Assembly (NCBI GenBank): GCA_021298575.1
Contig: JAJTFM010000012.1
Span: 1 to 64,000 of the forward strand
DNA from: Saprospiraceae bacterium
GTDB taxonomy: Bacteria; Bacteroidota; Bacteroidia; Chitinophagales; Saprospiraceae
Length of the DNA stretch: 64,000 nt
Direction of reading: 5' to 3'
The translations under genes and the position numbers were made by a program. The notes under the pieces were generated by a model. The model was given only the letters and a program-made list of their open reading frames with translations, did not search any database and had not been told where the DNA came from. Positions 19,330 through 29,164 of this stretch are shown here, piece by piece; position 1 is the stretch's first letter, and every line of letters begins with the position of its first letter.

Positions 19330-21618
19330 TTAAAGATTCAGCCAGTAAACGAATTTCAGGACAATCGCCTTGTTTTTGGGCGACAGAAACCGCACCGCCG
19401 AGTCTGTTATTGACTGGGCAAACGAGTTGTCTGTATAAACCAGAAACACATCGGATGCCGGGGCAAAGCGCCATTGAACCCGTGTATTTATGTTAAAATT
19501 GTTTGATTGTGTGTTGTACTGAAAAAATCCGCTCAGGAACAAATCTCTCCGGAAAGACACTTCAAACCTCGGGCCTATGAGCCATATATCGGCACTGGCA
19601 TAAGGTTCGGGCAGGCGGATCCGGCTGTAGTTAACAGAGAGGGTAAGCAGACCTATTGGTTGCCGTCTGTACGACAGCTGACCATCGAGTGCGAGAATAC
19701 TTCCGGAAAAGAACTGTCCGGCCTGAATAGAGAAATTCCCCTGAAGATCAGTGGATGTTCCCGAGGAGTACTCGGTACCTACGCCGCGGGTCGGGTAAGC
19801 ACCTACTGGCAGCGGCAGCGTTCCCGGTTTGTACAGATTTGTCGGATCGAAAGGTTCGAACAGATAAACAAATTCGCTGTATCCGCCGACATTCCAGTAT
19901 GACTGGTCTCTGAATCGGGCGCCGCCATAGGCCCAGACACTGTGATCGGTCTGGAAACCGTTGAGCCCCAGTACCACATCGCCGTCCACATTGAAATAAA
20001 ACTGCGTAACATGTTCAGATGCTTTTCCGCCCCGGGGGTAGAAATTAAAGCCAAATCCGGGGAAAAGGCTCTGAACACCTGGCCGGGGGACAAATCCTGC
20101 ATCTGCATCGTAGGTGGAATCAATACGCTGGTATCCGAACCGGGCGTTAAAAAAGCGGTCTTCATACCCGAGGAAGCTGGCCAGCGTACCGCCTCTTTTC
20201 TCCGGATCGGGAGAAAAAGAGCGATGATAGTACCACTCCCCTTCCCATCGGTTATCCTTTGAGAACAGGTTATATTCCAGACCGGCCACCCGGTTCCAGG
20301 GTTGCCAGTCGGCCTTTTGCGATTCATTCAGTTTGTCGAGGCCGTTTTGCCGGTTCACCAGAATGGCGCTCACGGCACTTCTTCCGAATACCTTTTGTTG
20401 TACAGAAGCCACGGTGAAGTTGGATGCCGGAACCGCAGCGTTGTCATTCCAGGTCTTTTGCCGGGTTTGCATATTGAGCAATCCCACACGGAGGTTATCA
20501 GTTACCTTGCCGCTCAGGCGTACGCCACCCACGATGGGTATCCTTTCATTCTGACCTTTAACCGGGTTGTAGCCTAGTCCGATACGGCGGGAGAAGAATG
20601 GTCTGGTTCCGGGAAACCCGAACATGGAAAAAAGATCCCTGTTTTCCAGAAAAAACTGTCGCACTTCCGGGAAAAACAGTTCGAATCTGCTCAGGTTGGG
20701 TACCTGACGATCCACCTCTACCTGACTGAAGTCGGGGTTCAGCGTGAGATCGAGGTTGAGGCCCGAGGTGATAGCCACTTTCGCGTCGGCACCCACATTG
20801 CCTGAAATATCCCCTGAAACCTCTTCGAGACTCAGGTCGTTCGGCGATCGCTTGTAGTTGAGTGATGCATTACCGATGGCATAAGGAATGATACTGACGT
20901 TGGCACCTGATTTTGGTGGCGGAGTTTCCCACATGAGGCGGCCGGCGAAGGCGAGGTTCAGGGGGCTGAACTGGAACGGCACTGGTCGCCAGGAGCTTGT
21001 TTCAAACTCCTTCACCTTGGCGCGTACGAACTGAAGTTCCCAGGAGTTTTCGCCTTCTGCCACGGTGTATCGCAGTGTTTTGAAGGGGATGGCAATTTCC
21101 ACTACCCAGCGGTCGTCGTAGTTCTGAACAGCCGAGTACCATTTATTATCCCACTCAAAAGACAGATTGGAGCCGTTATCTATGAGTGCTTCACGCTGAA
21201 CATTGTAGGGGCTGATACCAAAAGCCATACCGTTCAGTCCGTCTTTGGCCGGACCAAGCAGGATGTTGAGTACGTCCGTGGTTCCGGGTCCGAAATCGCG
21301 GCGGAGACTTTGAATGGTATAATCACTCCTTTTCTGATAGCAAACGGCACCGAAGTACAGGAAATTATCGTCGAAAGTGGCATAGACTTCGGTCTGCCAC
21401 TTTGAAAAAGCCGTATCGTTCGGAAAATTCAGCTTGAAATGGCTGGCAGCGGGATTATCTTTATTCCAGGAGGATTCATCCAGAAAACCATCCAGTTTAA
21501 TATACCCCTCTGCCTTTCGCACATTCAGTCGAAATGCATCGGTCGGATCGCCGTTGGCGGACAGGGTTGAAAAAAGGGTACAGGAAAGAAACAGTACTAG
21601 GTAGAAATGCTTTGTCAT
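19330..21618 (-). CDS. DUF5916 / carbohydrate-binding family 9-like secreted protein
   Basis: Signal peptide; EGYIKLDGFLDESSWNKDNPAASHFKLNFPNDTAFSKWQTEVYATFDDNFLYFGAVCYQK (CBM9-like); C-terminal beta-barrel-like half. Confidence 0.8.
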   Translation of the reverse strand: MTKHFYLVLFLSCTLFSTLSANGDPTDAFRLNVRKAEGYIKLDGFLDESSWNKDNPAASHFKLNFPNDTAFSKWQTEVYATFDDNFLYFGAVCYQKRSDYTIQSLRRDFGPGTTDVLNILLGPAKDGLNGMAFGISPYNVQREALIDNGSNLSFEWDNKWYSAVQNYDDRWVVEIAIPFKTLRYTVAEGENSWELQFVRAKVKEFETSSWRPVPFQFSPLNLAFAGRLMWETPPPKSGANVSIIPYAIGNASLNYKRSPNDLSLEEVSGDISGNVGADAKVAITSGLNLDLTLNPDFSQVEVDRQVPNLSRFELFFPEVRQFFLENRDLFSMFGFPGTRPFFSRRIGLGYNPVKGQNERIPIVGGVRLSGKVTDNLRVGLLNMQTRQKTWNDNAAVPASNFTVASVQQKVFGRSAVSAILVNRQNGLDKLNESQKADWQPWNRVAGLEYNLFSKDNRWEGEWYYHRSFSPDPEKRGGTLASFLGYEDRFFNARFGYQRIDSTYDADAGFVPRPGVQSLFPGFGFNFYPRGGKASEHVTQFYFNVDGDVVLGLNGFQTDHSVWAYGGARFRDQSYWNVGGYSEFVYLFEPFDPTNLYKPGTLPLPVGAYPTRGVGTEYSSGTSTDLQGNFSIQAGQFFSGSILALDGQLSYRRQPIGLLTLSVNYSRIRLPEPYASADIWLIGPRFEVSFRRDLFLSGFFQYNTQSNNFNINTRVQWRFAPASDVFLVYTDNSFAQSITDSAVRFLSPKNKAIVLKFVYWLNL

Positions 21619-21826
21619 GAAGGCCGTGTAAAATCGGTTGCAAAGGTACTTTCGAGCGTACGACAGAGAACAGGTTAACAAGTTGCTTTAGACTAAACAG
21701 CCAAATAATATACCATTCTCCATGTGATATGAGCAACACGAAGAAATATTACATACAGAATGATGTTATAACTGAAATAAAATCGCCTGAAAATGACAAC
21801 TTCGGATGTCGGCGCAAAAAAACCGG

Positions 21827-21834
21827 TAACTTTG
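21827..21834 (+). promoter_or_regulatory. Putative -7 element TAACTTTG upstream of serC
   Basis: Exact match to TAnnTTTG; the -33 element is weak. Confidence 0.35.
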
Positions 21835-21883
21835 CGGGCCGGAAAATTCCGGTTGATCTCAAGTCATAATATCAACTGCTGAC

Positions 21884-22960
21884 ATGAAAAAACATAATTT
21901 CTCGGCCGGACCGGCCATTTTGCCGGCGCCGGTCATAAAAGAAGCAGCACGTGCTGTTGCCAACTACAATGGTATCGGGCTCAGCCTGCTGGAGTTGTCG
22001 CACCGCGGCACGGAGTTCACGGCTGTCATTGAGGAAGCCAACGCCCTGATGAAGGAAATCATCGGATTGCCCGAAGGTTATCATGTACTTTGGCTGACCG
22101 GTGGTGCGAGCACGCAGTTCTATCAGGTTCCGTTTAATCTTTTGAACGAAGATGAAACTGCAGCGTATCTTGATACGGGTACTTGGGCTAACAAGGCTAT
22201 CAAAGAGGCGAAAGTCTTTGGAAAAATAGATGTGGTTGCTTCATCCAAAGAGCAGAATTACACATTCATACCCAAAAAGTACAAAGTGCCCGCTGATGCG
22301 CGGTACTTCCACATCACCAGTAATAATACTATTTTTGGCACCCAGTTGCACAAGTTCCCGAAATCACCGGTTCCGCTGGTATGCGATATGTCTTCCGACT
22401 TTCTGAGCAGGCCGTTCAATCCGGAGCCATTCGGACTGATATACGCCGGTGCGCAGAAAAATCTGGGTCCGGCCGGAACAACTGTTGTGATTGTTCGCGA
22501 GGATATGCTTGGGCATGTAAAGCGTCACCTGCCATCCATGACCGACTATCGCACGTTCATCAAGGAAAACTCTCTGTACAATACACCACCTGTATTCCCG
22601 ATTTACGTGAGCATGCTGACTCTTCGCTGGATAAAGAAGAGTGGCGGACTGAAGGCCATGCACCGGAGAGCAAAGGCCCGTGCTACCGTGCTGTACAATG
22701 AAGTGGACAGGAATCCGCTTTTCCGGGGCACAACTGCTATTGAAGATCGTTCAACAATGAATGCCTGCTTTGTGATGGAGGAGAAGTATGCTGCGCTGGA
22801 GGGCCAGTTCATGAACCTGTGCAAGGAGAACGGCATTATCGGTCTGAAGGGCCACCGTTCTGTGGGTGGTTTCAGGGCGAGCATGTATAACGCCATGCCG
22901 AAGTCGAGCGTGGAAGTGCTCACCGGCCTGATGGCCGATTTTGCACAGAAGCACGGTTAG
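21884..22960 (+). CDS. serC: Phosphoserine aminotransferase
   Basis: MKKHNFSAGPAILPAPVIKEAA...LELSHRGTEF...WLTGGASTQFYQVPFNLL...GLIYAGAQKNLGPAGTTVVIVRE. Confidence 0.96.
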   Translation: MKKHNFSAGPAILPAPVIKEAARAVANYNGIGLSLLELSHRGTEFTAVIEEANALMKEIIGLPEGYHVLWLTGGASTQFYQVPFNLLNEDETAAYLDTGTWANKAIKEAKVFGKIDVVASSKEQNYTFIPKKYKVPADARYFHITSNNTIFGTQLHKFPKSPVPLVCDMSSDFLSRPFNPEPFGLIYAGAQKNLGPAGTTVVIVREDMLGHVKRHLPSMTDYRTFIKENSLYNTPPVFPIYVSMLTLRWIKKSGGLKAMHRRAKARATVLYNEVDRNPLFRGTTAIEDRSTMNACFVMEEKYAALEGQFMNLCKENGIIGLKGHRSVGGFRASMYNAMPKSSVEVLTGLMADFAQKHG

Positions 22961-23565
22961 AGCATGTCCAGGATGGCGTCAAGTTCTTCAAATGATTTGA
23001 CGCCAACTTTCTCTTCCTCCCCTCCGGTGACACTGATACCGGCCACGCCAAACGCCGATGCCAGCCAGCCCGGATGTTCGGGTCTGAAGTCGGCGTGCAC
23101 AAACATGCTGTACTGTTCGAAGAGGTCAAGCCATTCGGCGGCATTGTTTTCCAGTATTTCCGTCCAGTTTTCTGTGCCGGAGAAATCGAGCAGGAAGTGG
23201 CTGACGAACGGGGCAGCGGACTCGATGATACCGGAGATCAAATGTACACCGGATTGTCCGTCGAGCCGCAGAATAGTTTCTGTTCCCGCCAGATCACCCA
23301 GTTCGCCGAGATGGCTGCCGACATTGATCTGTACGGCATCCAGTCCGAGGAAAGAGGCAGCTTCGGCTGCTACAGCAGGAGATGCCGTTCCGAATTCACC
23401 TATAATTTTCGGTCCTTCGAGCCATTCCTTGATAGCCTTCATGTAAATGGGATCGAGGTAGCCTTCGGTACCTTCTTCCAGATTAAACCCGATATAACTG
23501 GCGCCGCGGGCGGCAAAATAACGGGCATCAGTGAGGTTAGTTACCCGGGAGGCTTTGATCAGCAT
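22957..23565 (-). CDS. TrpF-like (phosphoribosylanthranilate isomerase-related) barrel protein, divergent
   Basis: MLIKASRVTNLTDARYFAARGASYIGFNLEEG...LDAVQINVGSH...FLLDFSG...VAGISVTGGEEEKVGVKSFEELDAIL parallels TrpF, but the canonical KxCG is KASR. Confidence 0.75.
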   Translation of the reverse strand: MLIKASRVTNLTDARYFAARGASYIGFNLEEGTEGYLDPIYMKAIKEWLEGPKIIGEFGTASPAVAAEAASFLGLDAVQINVGSHLGELGDLAGTETILRLDGQSGVHLISGIIESAAPFVSHFLLDFSGTENWTEILENNAAEWLDLFEQYSMFVHADFRPEHPGWLASAFGVAGISVTGGEEEKVGVKSFEELDAILDML

Positions 23566-23688
23566 GGTTACAAGTTGTGATAAAATGAGCCTCAAAGTTA
23601 ATTACACTGACGTTTGCTGGCAAACAAAGAAACAAATCGGTAAAACGGAGCGTCTTTTGCGTAGTTTTGCACCGAAATACCTTGTCTT

Positions 23689-24750
23689 ATGCGTACCCGC
23701 ACATATCTTTGGCTGACCCTGTTTTTTTTAGTTTCACTGACAACCTGGAAACTCTGTTCCAACAAGAAAGAGTTGGAACACGAGGCACAGTTGTCGAAAG
23801 TGACGCGCGCCTATGTGCCCGTTGAGGCCGTACTTCCTCAGCTTGAAACACTGGCAAACAGTCTGGAAGCAGACGGGATCTTCTTGCCAGCCAAGGAGAT
23901 GTTTGTGATTTCGGAAACAGCTGGCCGGGTTCTCGAGGTTTACAAGAACAAGGGGGAGTGGGTAAATGAGGGTGAGGTGATTGCAAAAGTGGACGACGAG
24001 TTGCTGCGAATAGAACTGGAGGCTACGCAGGCCAATCTGGCAAAACTCCGCAAGGATCAGGATCGCCTTACCAACCTGATTGAGGGTGAAGCAGCTCCCA
24101 AGAACAAGATAGAGGATATTCAGCTGGGGATCCTGGCTGCCGAGGCCAAAGAAAAGGGCCTGAAAAAGCAGATAGAAAAAACGAGCATCACTGCTCCGAT
24201 GACCGGTACCCTTGGTTTGCGGTTCATTGAAAGAGGCAGTGTGATAGGACCCGGGATTCAGGTTGCGCAGATGACCAATCTGGAGAAGCTTTTCCTGATG
24301 GTAAAAGTAACGGAGCGCGATGTGCTCAACGTCAAAAAAGGGCAGAGTGTGCGGGTTAACCCGGACGTTTATCCCGGAGCGAGTATATCGGGTCGGGTAA
24401 CAAACGTAGGACTTCGTGCTGACAACGCCTTTACCTACGACGTAGAGATTGAGGTTGTCAATCCGAAAAATGCGCCATTGAGGGGCGGTATGCACGCGAA
24501 GGCAGTCTTTACCTTTGATGCAAACAGGAAAGGGCTCACGCTACCTCGCAAAGCCATTGTGGGAAGCCTGCAGGATCCCAAAATATATGTAGTGGTACAG
24601 GACACACTGTCGGAAATACGCGCAGTAACAGTTGGCGGTGTTTATGGGGAGCGAGTGGAGGTTACTGGTGGTTTGCGCGAAGGAGAAAAAGTGGTAACTA
24701 CCGGACAGCTCAATCTGAGCAATGGTGCCCGTATTCATGTAATCAACTGA
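23689..24750 (+). CDS. HlyD/RND-type periplasmic adaptor (membrane fusion protein)
   Basis: N-terminal TM; SETAGRVLEVYKNKGEWVNEGEVIAKVDDELLRIELEATQANL; TSITAPMTGTLGLRFIERGSVIGPGIQVAQMTNLEKLFLMVKVTERDVLNVKKGQSV. Confidence 0.9.
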   Translation: MRTRTYLWLTLFFLVSLTTWKLCSNKKELEHEAQLSKVTRAYVPVEAVLPQLETLANSLEADGIFLPAKEMFVISETAGRVLEVYKNKGEWVNEGEVIAKVDDELLRIELEATQANLAKLRKDQDRLTNLIEGEAAPKNKIEDIQLGILAAEAKEKGLKKQIEKTSITAPMTGTLGLRFIERGSVIGPGIQVAQMTNLEKLFLMVKVTERDVLNVKKGQSVRVNPDVYPGASISGRVTNVGLRADNAFTYDVEIEVVNPKNAPLRGGMHAKAVFTFDANRKGLTLPRKAIVGSLQDPKIYVVVQDTLSEIRAVTVGGVYGERVEVTGGLREGEKVVTTGQLNLSNGARIHVIN

Positions 24751-24751
24751 C

Positions 24752-25864
24752 ATGACCGGCGAAACTCCACATACCGTTCAATTCAGGGGTCATTTGCCCG
24801 CGCTTGACGGAGTTCGCGGGATGGCAATCCTGCTGGTATTACTAAGCCATTTCACCTTGCGGGAGTACTGGCCGACCGAGCGCAGCTTTTATATAGCTCA
24901 GAGCGGCTGGATTGGCGTGGATCTGTTTTTTGTTCTTTCCGGCTTTCTGATTACCGGAATTCTGCTCGATTCGCGCGGAAAAGCGCATTATTTTGCCAAC
25001 TTTTACAAGCGCCGGGCGTTGAGAATACTGCCGCTGTACTACTTTGCGGTGATAGTCACCTGGATTACCGTTGTGTATGTAGAACGGGCGCCTGAGCGCC
25101 TTGCTGGTCTTGATTCCTTTGTCTGGTTTTTCACTTTCACGCCCAATGTGGCTATGGGTATCAAAAATGCCTACCTGTACCACAGCTTTATCTTTAACCT
25201 CAACCATTTGTGGTCGCTGGCGGTGGAGGAGCAGTTTTATCTGTTGTGGCCCCTTATCGTATGGCTGCTACCTGTCAGATATCTGCTTTTCCTCTGTATC
25301 TTTCTGGTTGGGGTCAGTACGGAGTTGCGCCACCTGACAGACGAAATGGCTGGACAGAAACTTTCTGTGGCGTCGTATGTATTTACCTATTGCCGGATGG
25401 ACGGGCTGGCATTGGGAGCCTCCGTGGCAGCGGCGCTCAGGCTTGGCTGGATTCAGCGTATTCCCTATTATCTGTGGGTTACCCGCGTCTTGTTCCTGTG
25501 GTCTGGCTGGCAGGTGGCGCAGCTTTTTATCAACGGAAATCAGCCCAAGCTCTGGACATTATCCTCGCTGTTTTTCACCAGTGTACTTTTGCTTGCACTG
25601 AACCCGGATAACCGTTCGCTCACTCGCAGGATATTTGAGTCGGTGCCACTGGTTCATTTGGGCAAACTGAGTTACGGGTTGTATGTTTTTCACCACATGT
25701 TCAATTTTGAGTGGGAGAACTGGTTTGGGAAGCCGCTGATAGCCAGTGGGGTCAATCCGGTTCTCGGGCAGAGTTTGTACATGTTGCTTGCATTCATCTG
25801 CACCTACGTGCTTGCCCGTCTGAGCTGGAAATTTATTGAGGAGCCCTTCCTGAGGTTGAAGTAG
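24752..25864 (+). CDS. Acyltransferase 3 family membrane protein
   Basis: LDGVRGMAILLVLLSHF ... GWIGVDLFFVLSGFLITGILL ... FYKRRALRILPLYYFAV ... LWSLAVEEQFYLLWPL. Confidence 0.93.
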   Translation: MTGETPHTVQFRGHLPALDGVRGMAILLVLLSHFTLREYWPTERSFYIAQSGWIGVDLFFVLSGFLITGILLDSRGKAHYFANFYKRRALRILPLYYFAVIVTWITVVYVERAPERLAGLDSFVWFFTFTPNVAMGIKNAYLYHSFIFNLNHLWSLAVEEQFYLLWPLIVWLLPVRYLLFLCIFLVGVSTELRHLTDEMAGQKLSVASYVFTYCRMDGLALGASVAAALRLGWIQRIPYYLWVTRVLFLWSGWQVAQLFINGNQPKLWTLSSLFFTSVLLLALNPDNRSLTRRIFESVPLVHLGKLSYGLYVFHHMFNFEWENWFGKPLIASGVNPVLGQSLYMLLAFICTYVLARLSWKFIEEPFLRLK

Positions 25865-25866
25865 TA

Positions 25867-26640
25867 TTATCCGATACTTTCCAGGTCTGACAAGTCCTTC
25901 ATGACCGTATAGTTGGTCAGGTCGTGCATGGATGGCACCACTGACACATATCCGTTTTCGAGCGCCCATACATCCGTGTCGTCGCCGGTATCTTCGTTAA
26001 TAAATTCGCCCGTGAGCCAGTAATAGGGCCTTCCGCCTGGATCGCGACCCTCAACGAATTTTTCGACCCACCGTGCATTTGCCTGTCGGCACAGTCTGAT
26101 ACCCCTGATTTCCTGTGGAGAGAGTTTGGGGAAGTTGACATTGAGCAGGCATCCGTGTCGAAACGGTTGTTCGAGCATGTAACCTATGACTTTTCCTGCC
26201 CAGAACCTGGAGGCTTCGAAGTCTGCATCGAAACTGAAGTCGAGCAGAGAGAAACCAATGCTTCTGATACCTTCCAGAGCGGCTTCCATGGCTGCGGAGA
26301 GCGTACCCGAGTAAAGGATATTGATACTGGCATTGCTGCCGTGATTGATACCCGAAACACAAAGTGATATGGGACGATCCTTCAATATCACGTGCTTGGC
26401 CAGTTTTACACAGTCAACAGGCGTGCCGGAACACTCCCATGCTTCAATACCCTCAAAAACGGACACTTTTTTCAATCGGAGCGGATCATGGATTGTGATA
26501 GCGTGCCCCTTGCCACTTTGGGGCGAATCGGGGGCTACGACAATAACTTCGCCGAAAGTTTCAGCTACTTCCACCAGAGCACGTATGCCTGGAGCAGCTA
26601 TGCCATCGTCGTTTGTAACGAGAATCAGAGGTTTTGACAT
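25867..26640 (-). CDS. surE: 5'-nucleotidase SurE
   Basis: LILVTNDDGIAAPGIRALVEVAETFGEVIVVAPDSPQSGKGHAIT; CSGTPVDCVKL; VSGINHGSNASINILYSGTLSAAMEA. Confidence 0.96.
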   Translation of the reverse strand: MSKPLILVTNDDGIAAPGIRALVEVAETFGEVIVVAPDSPQSGKGHAITIHDPLRLKKVSVFEGIEAWECSGTPVDCVKLAKHVILKDRPISLCVSGINHGSNASINILYSGTLSAAMEAALEGIRSIGFSLLDFSFDADFEASRFWAGKVIGYMLEQPFRHGCLLNVNFPKLSPQEIRGIRLCRQANARWVEKFVEGRDPGGRPYYWLTGEFINEDTGDDTDVWALENGYVSVVPSMHDLTNYTVMKDLSDLESIG

Positions 26641-26803
26641 GGTGCAAATTTATGTATGTAATAAATATTTTACGCGAAATATGTGCGTTTTAAAAATAAT
26701 ATCATACAATTGCATGGAATTTTATTGTGCGTCCAAACGTTCATTAATTATAATTATAAGCAAACTCTGCCAGAGGTTTTCTTTTACCAATAAACAAGCA
26801 GTG

Positions 26804-28390
26804 ATGAAACAGTTTTTCCAGGCTATTTTCTTCCTCATTTTTGTATCCGCTTCCTCTTTCGGGCAAAAATCAACGGTGACATATATCCACTTTGAAGAGG
26901 AGGATGTGGACAAGTTATTTTATGTATATGAAAATCCACGTGATGATAATGAAGAGGGCATAACTGTATTTTCCTATGCAAGGGGCAAGCAAAAATTTTT
27001 TTTCGCAGTAGATAACACCTACGACCGGCCTCGCACGGCACCTGTTGGTATGAATACTGCCGAGAATGCAAAAATTGGTGAAACGCTTGTTTCAGGTATA
27101 AATAGCCAGTCGAAAGAGGTAAAACTTGTTTTCAAACGAAGTGCGTCGTCTTTCCATGTATTTACGGTCAAGTCAGCCTCCATGATGTCATTTGAAGGAT
27201 TGAAATGTGTGTTCAGAAATCAGCATACAGCCTTTGCCTTTGATACTACAGATTTGAACTTTGAGGATAATCTGGCCCTGAAGAAGACGGAAAACACGGT
27301 GAACTACGATGTAACAGCCCGCAAGGGATGCCTCAGACAGTACAAGTTTACCTGTAAAAGCCAGAAAAACAGGCAGTTTGTTTCCGAGCTGGAAATAATA
27401 CCCTCTGTGGGTGTGGTATATGAGCGAACAGGTATAGGTAAAACACAGGCTGACGAGAACGAGGCTACTCTTTCTGAAATCGGCAATACGGGCTTTGCTG
27501 ATTACGTAGCCGACAAATGTAATCAGACGGAAGTTCTGCCTGATGATCCGGCTCCGTTTTTTGATCCGTCCAATCCGCCGGCTGTCAGAGAATATCGCTA
27601 CGGAGATATCACCGTGCGTATTTCTTGTCCCGAACTTTTGGGCTATGGCAAGCACGTTGTTCAGCGTGGCGATAATCTGTACAGTATCTCCAGGACTTAC
27701 GGTGTTCCGGTGAAAACACTTGTCAAGTGGAACGATATTGAGAATGAGAATGTGATTGAGGTCTGTCAGGAAATATGGTATATACCACCTCCGGGGGAGG
27801 CTCCTGTCGGACCGGTAAGGGAGCCGGAGGAGATAAAAGTACCCGGCAAGGTCATTGATCAGAGAAAACTGTATCCGAGTGATTCGGATGGACAGTCCTG
27901 GGGAGGTGGTAGTGGACGTACTACCGGTTCGGGTGGTAATAAAACAAAACTACCGGCAGGTGGTAATGACTCCAAAACACAAACACACATCGTAAAAAGT
28001 GGTGAAACACTGCAAAGACTTGCTACCAAATACAATTGTCCGGAAACCTGTATCAGAGAAATGAATAAATTTCCGGTTAAAGGAACGGTCGGCCTGAAAG
28101 TAGGACAGAAAGTCATCATCGGAAACTGCGATTGTCAGAAAGAAGATGAAACGTATGGCGACAAGCAGCCTCAGAGAAGTACCGGGAAGGGAGCGGGTAC
28201 AGAGAGAACTTCGAGCGGCGGGTCCTCAACCCCGGTGCTTATTCACAAGGCGGTGAAAGACAAAAAATTGAGTACCATTGCCACCGAACTGGGCTATTCT
28301 GCTCAGGAACTTGCCAGGTTGAACAACATGAAGGAGAGCGATATCGTCAGGGCAGGAACCGAGCTGAAGGTGCCGCGCAGGAAAAAGTAA
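26804..28390 (+). CDS. Secreted LysM-repeat protein
   Basis: Signal peptide at ATG 26804; LysM-like HVVQRGDNLYSISRTYGVPVKTLVKWN, HIVKSGETLQRLATKYNCPETCIREMN, HKAVKDKKLSTIATELGYSAQELARLNNM. Confidence 0.85.
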   Translation: MKQFFQAIFFLIFVSASSFGQKSTVTYIHFEEEDVDKLFYVYENPRDDNEEGITVFSYARGKQKFFFAVDNTYDRPRTAPVGMNTAENAKIGETLVSGINSQSKEVKLVFKRSASSFHVFTVKSASMMSFEGLKCVFRNQHTAFAFDTTDLNFEDNLALKKTENTVNYDVTARKGCLRQYKFTCKSQKNRQFVSELEIIPSVGVVYERTGIGKTQADENEATLSEIGNTGFADYVADKCNQTEVLPDDPAPFFDPSNPPAVREYRYGDITVRISCPELLGYGKHVVQRGDNLYSISRTYGVPVKTLVKWNDIENENVIEVCQEIWYIPPPGEAPVGPVREPEEIKVPGKVIDQRKLYPSDSDGQSWGGGSGRTTGSGGNKTKLPAGGNDSKTQTHIVKSGETLQRLATKYNCPETCIREMNKFPVKGTVGLKVGQKVIIGNCDCQKEDETYGDKQPQRSTGKGAGTERTSSGGSSTPVLIHKAVKDKKLSTIATELGYSAQELARLNNMKESDIVRAGTELKVPRRKK

Positions 28391-28404
28391 GCTGCAGAGC
28401 GGGA

Positions 28405-29130
28405 TCAGTTTACCCTGTGAATACGGCGGAAGCGCATCTGCAGTACGCCGAGCATTGCTTCGCGGATTATTTTAAGCGACATTTTGGACTGCCCCTTTTC
28501 CCGGTCTTTAAATGTGATGGGTACTTCCGCAACCCTGAAGCCAAGGCGGTATGCGGTATATTTCATCTCAATCTGAAACGCGTAACCTACAAACTTGATT
28601 CCCGAAAGGTGTATTGTTTCCAGCACCTTTCGGGAGTAACAGATGAAACCTGCTGTAGGGTCAGCAATGTGCATCCACAGAATCAGTGAAGTATAGTACG
28701 ATGCGCCCCTTGACAGGATAATTCTGTCGGCGGGCCAGTTCTCTACGTCTCCACCCGGGCAGTATCTCGATCCGACCGCTACATCGGCACCCTCGTCGCG
28801 ACATTTGGCCAAAAGTCTTGGGAGGTCATCCGGATTATGTGAGAAATCGGCGTCCATCTCGAAAAAATAATCATACGAGCGCTCAAGTCCCCAGCGAAAA
28901 CCGGCGATGTAGGCAGTTCCGAGACCCAGTTTACCCTTTCTTTCGATCAGGTGGAGTTGTCCTTCGAATTCGGTTTCCTGTAAATGCTTCACCACACCCG
29001 CCGTGCCATCGGGGGAACCATCGTCAACAATCAGGACATGGAACGGGCCGGGCTGACGCAGAGCAGCCCGGATAATGGCCTCTACGTTTTCGATTTCGTT
29101 GTAAGTGGGTATGATAACAAGCGCAAGCAT
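28405..29130 (-). CDS. Polyprenol monophosphomannose synthase-like GT2
   Basis: LVIIPTYNEIENVEAIIRAAL, HVLIVDDGSPDGTAGVVKHL, YFFEMDADFSHNPDDLPRLL, VAVGSRYCPGG. Confidence 0.92.
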   Translation of the reverse strand: MLALVIIPTYNEIENVEAIIRAALRQPGPFHVLIVDDGSPDGTAGVVKHLQETEFEGQLHLIERKGKLGLGTAYIAGFRWGLERSYDYFFEMDADFSHNPDDLPRLLAKCRDEGADVAVGSRYCPGGDVENWPADRIILSRGASYYTSLILWMHIADPTAGFICYSRKVLETIHLSGIKFVGYAFQIEMKYTAYRLGFRVAEVPITFKDREKGQSKMSLKIIREAMLGVLQMRFRRIHRVN

Positions 29131-29164
29131 ATTCTACTGGTCTGTTGAGGGTATTTACGGCTGT

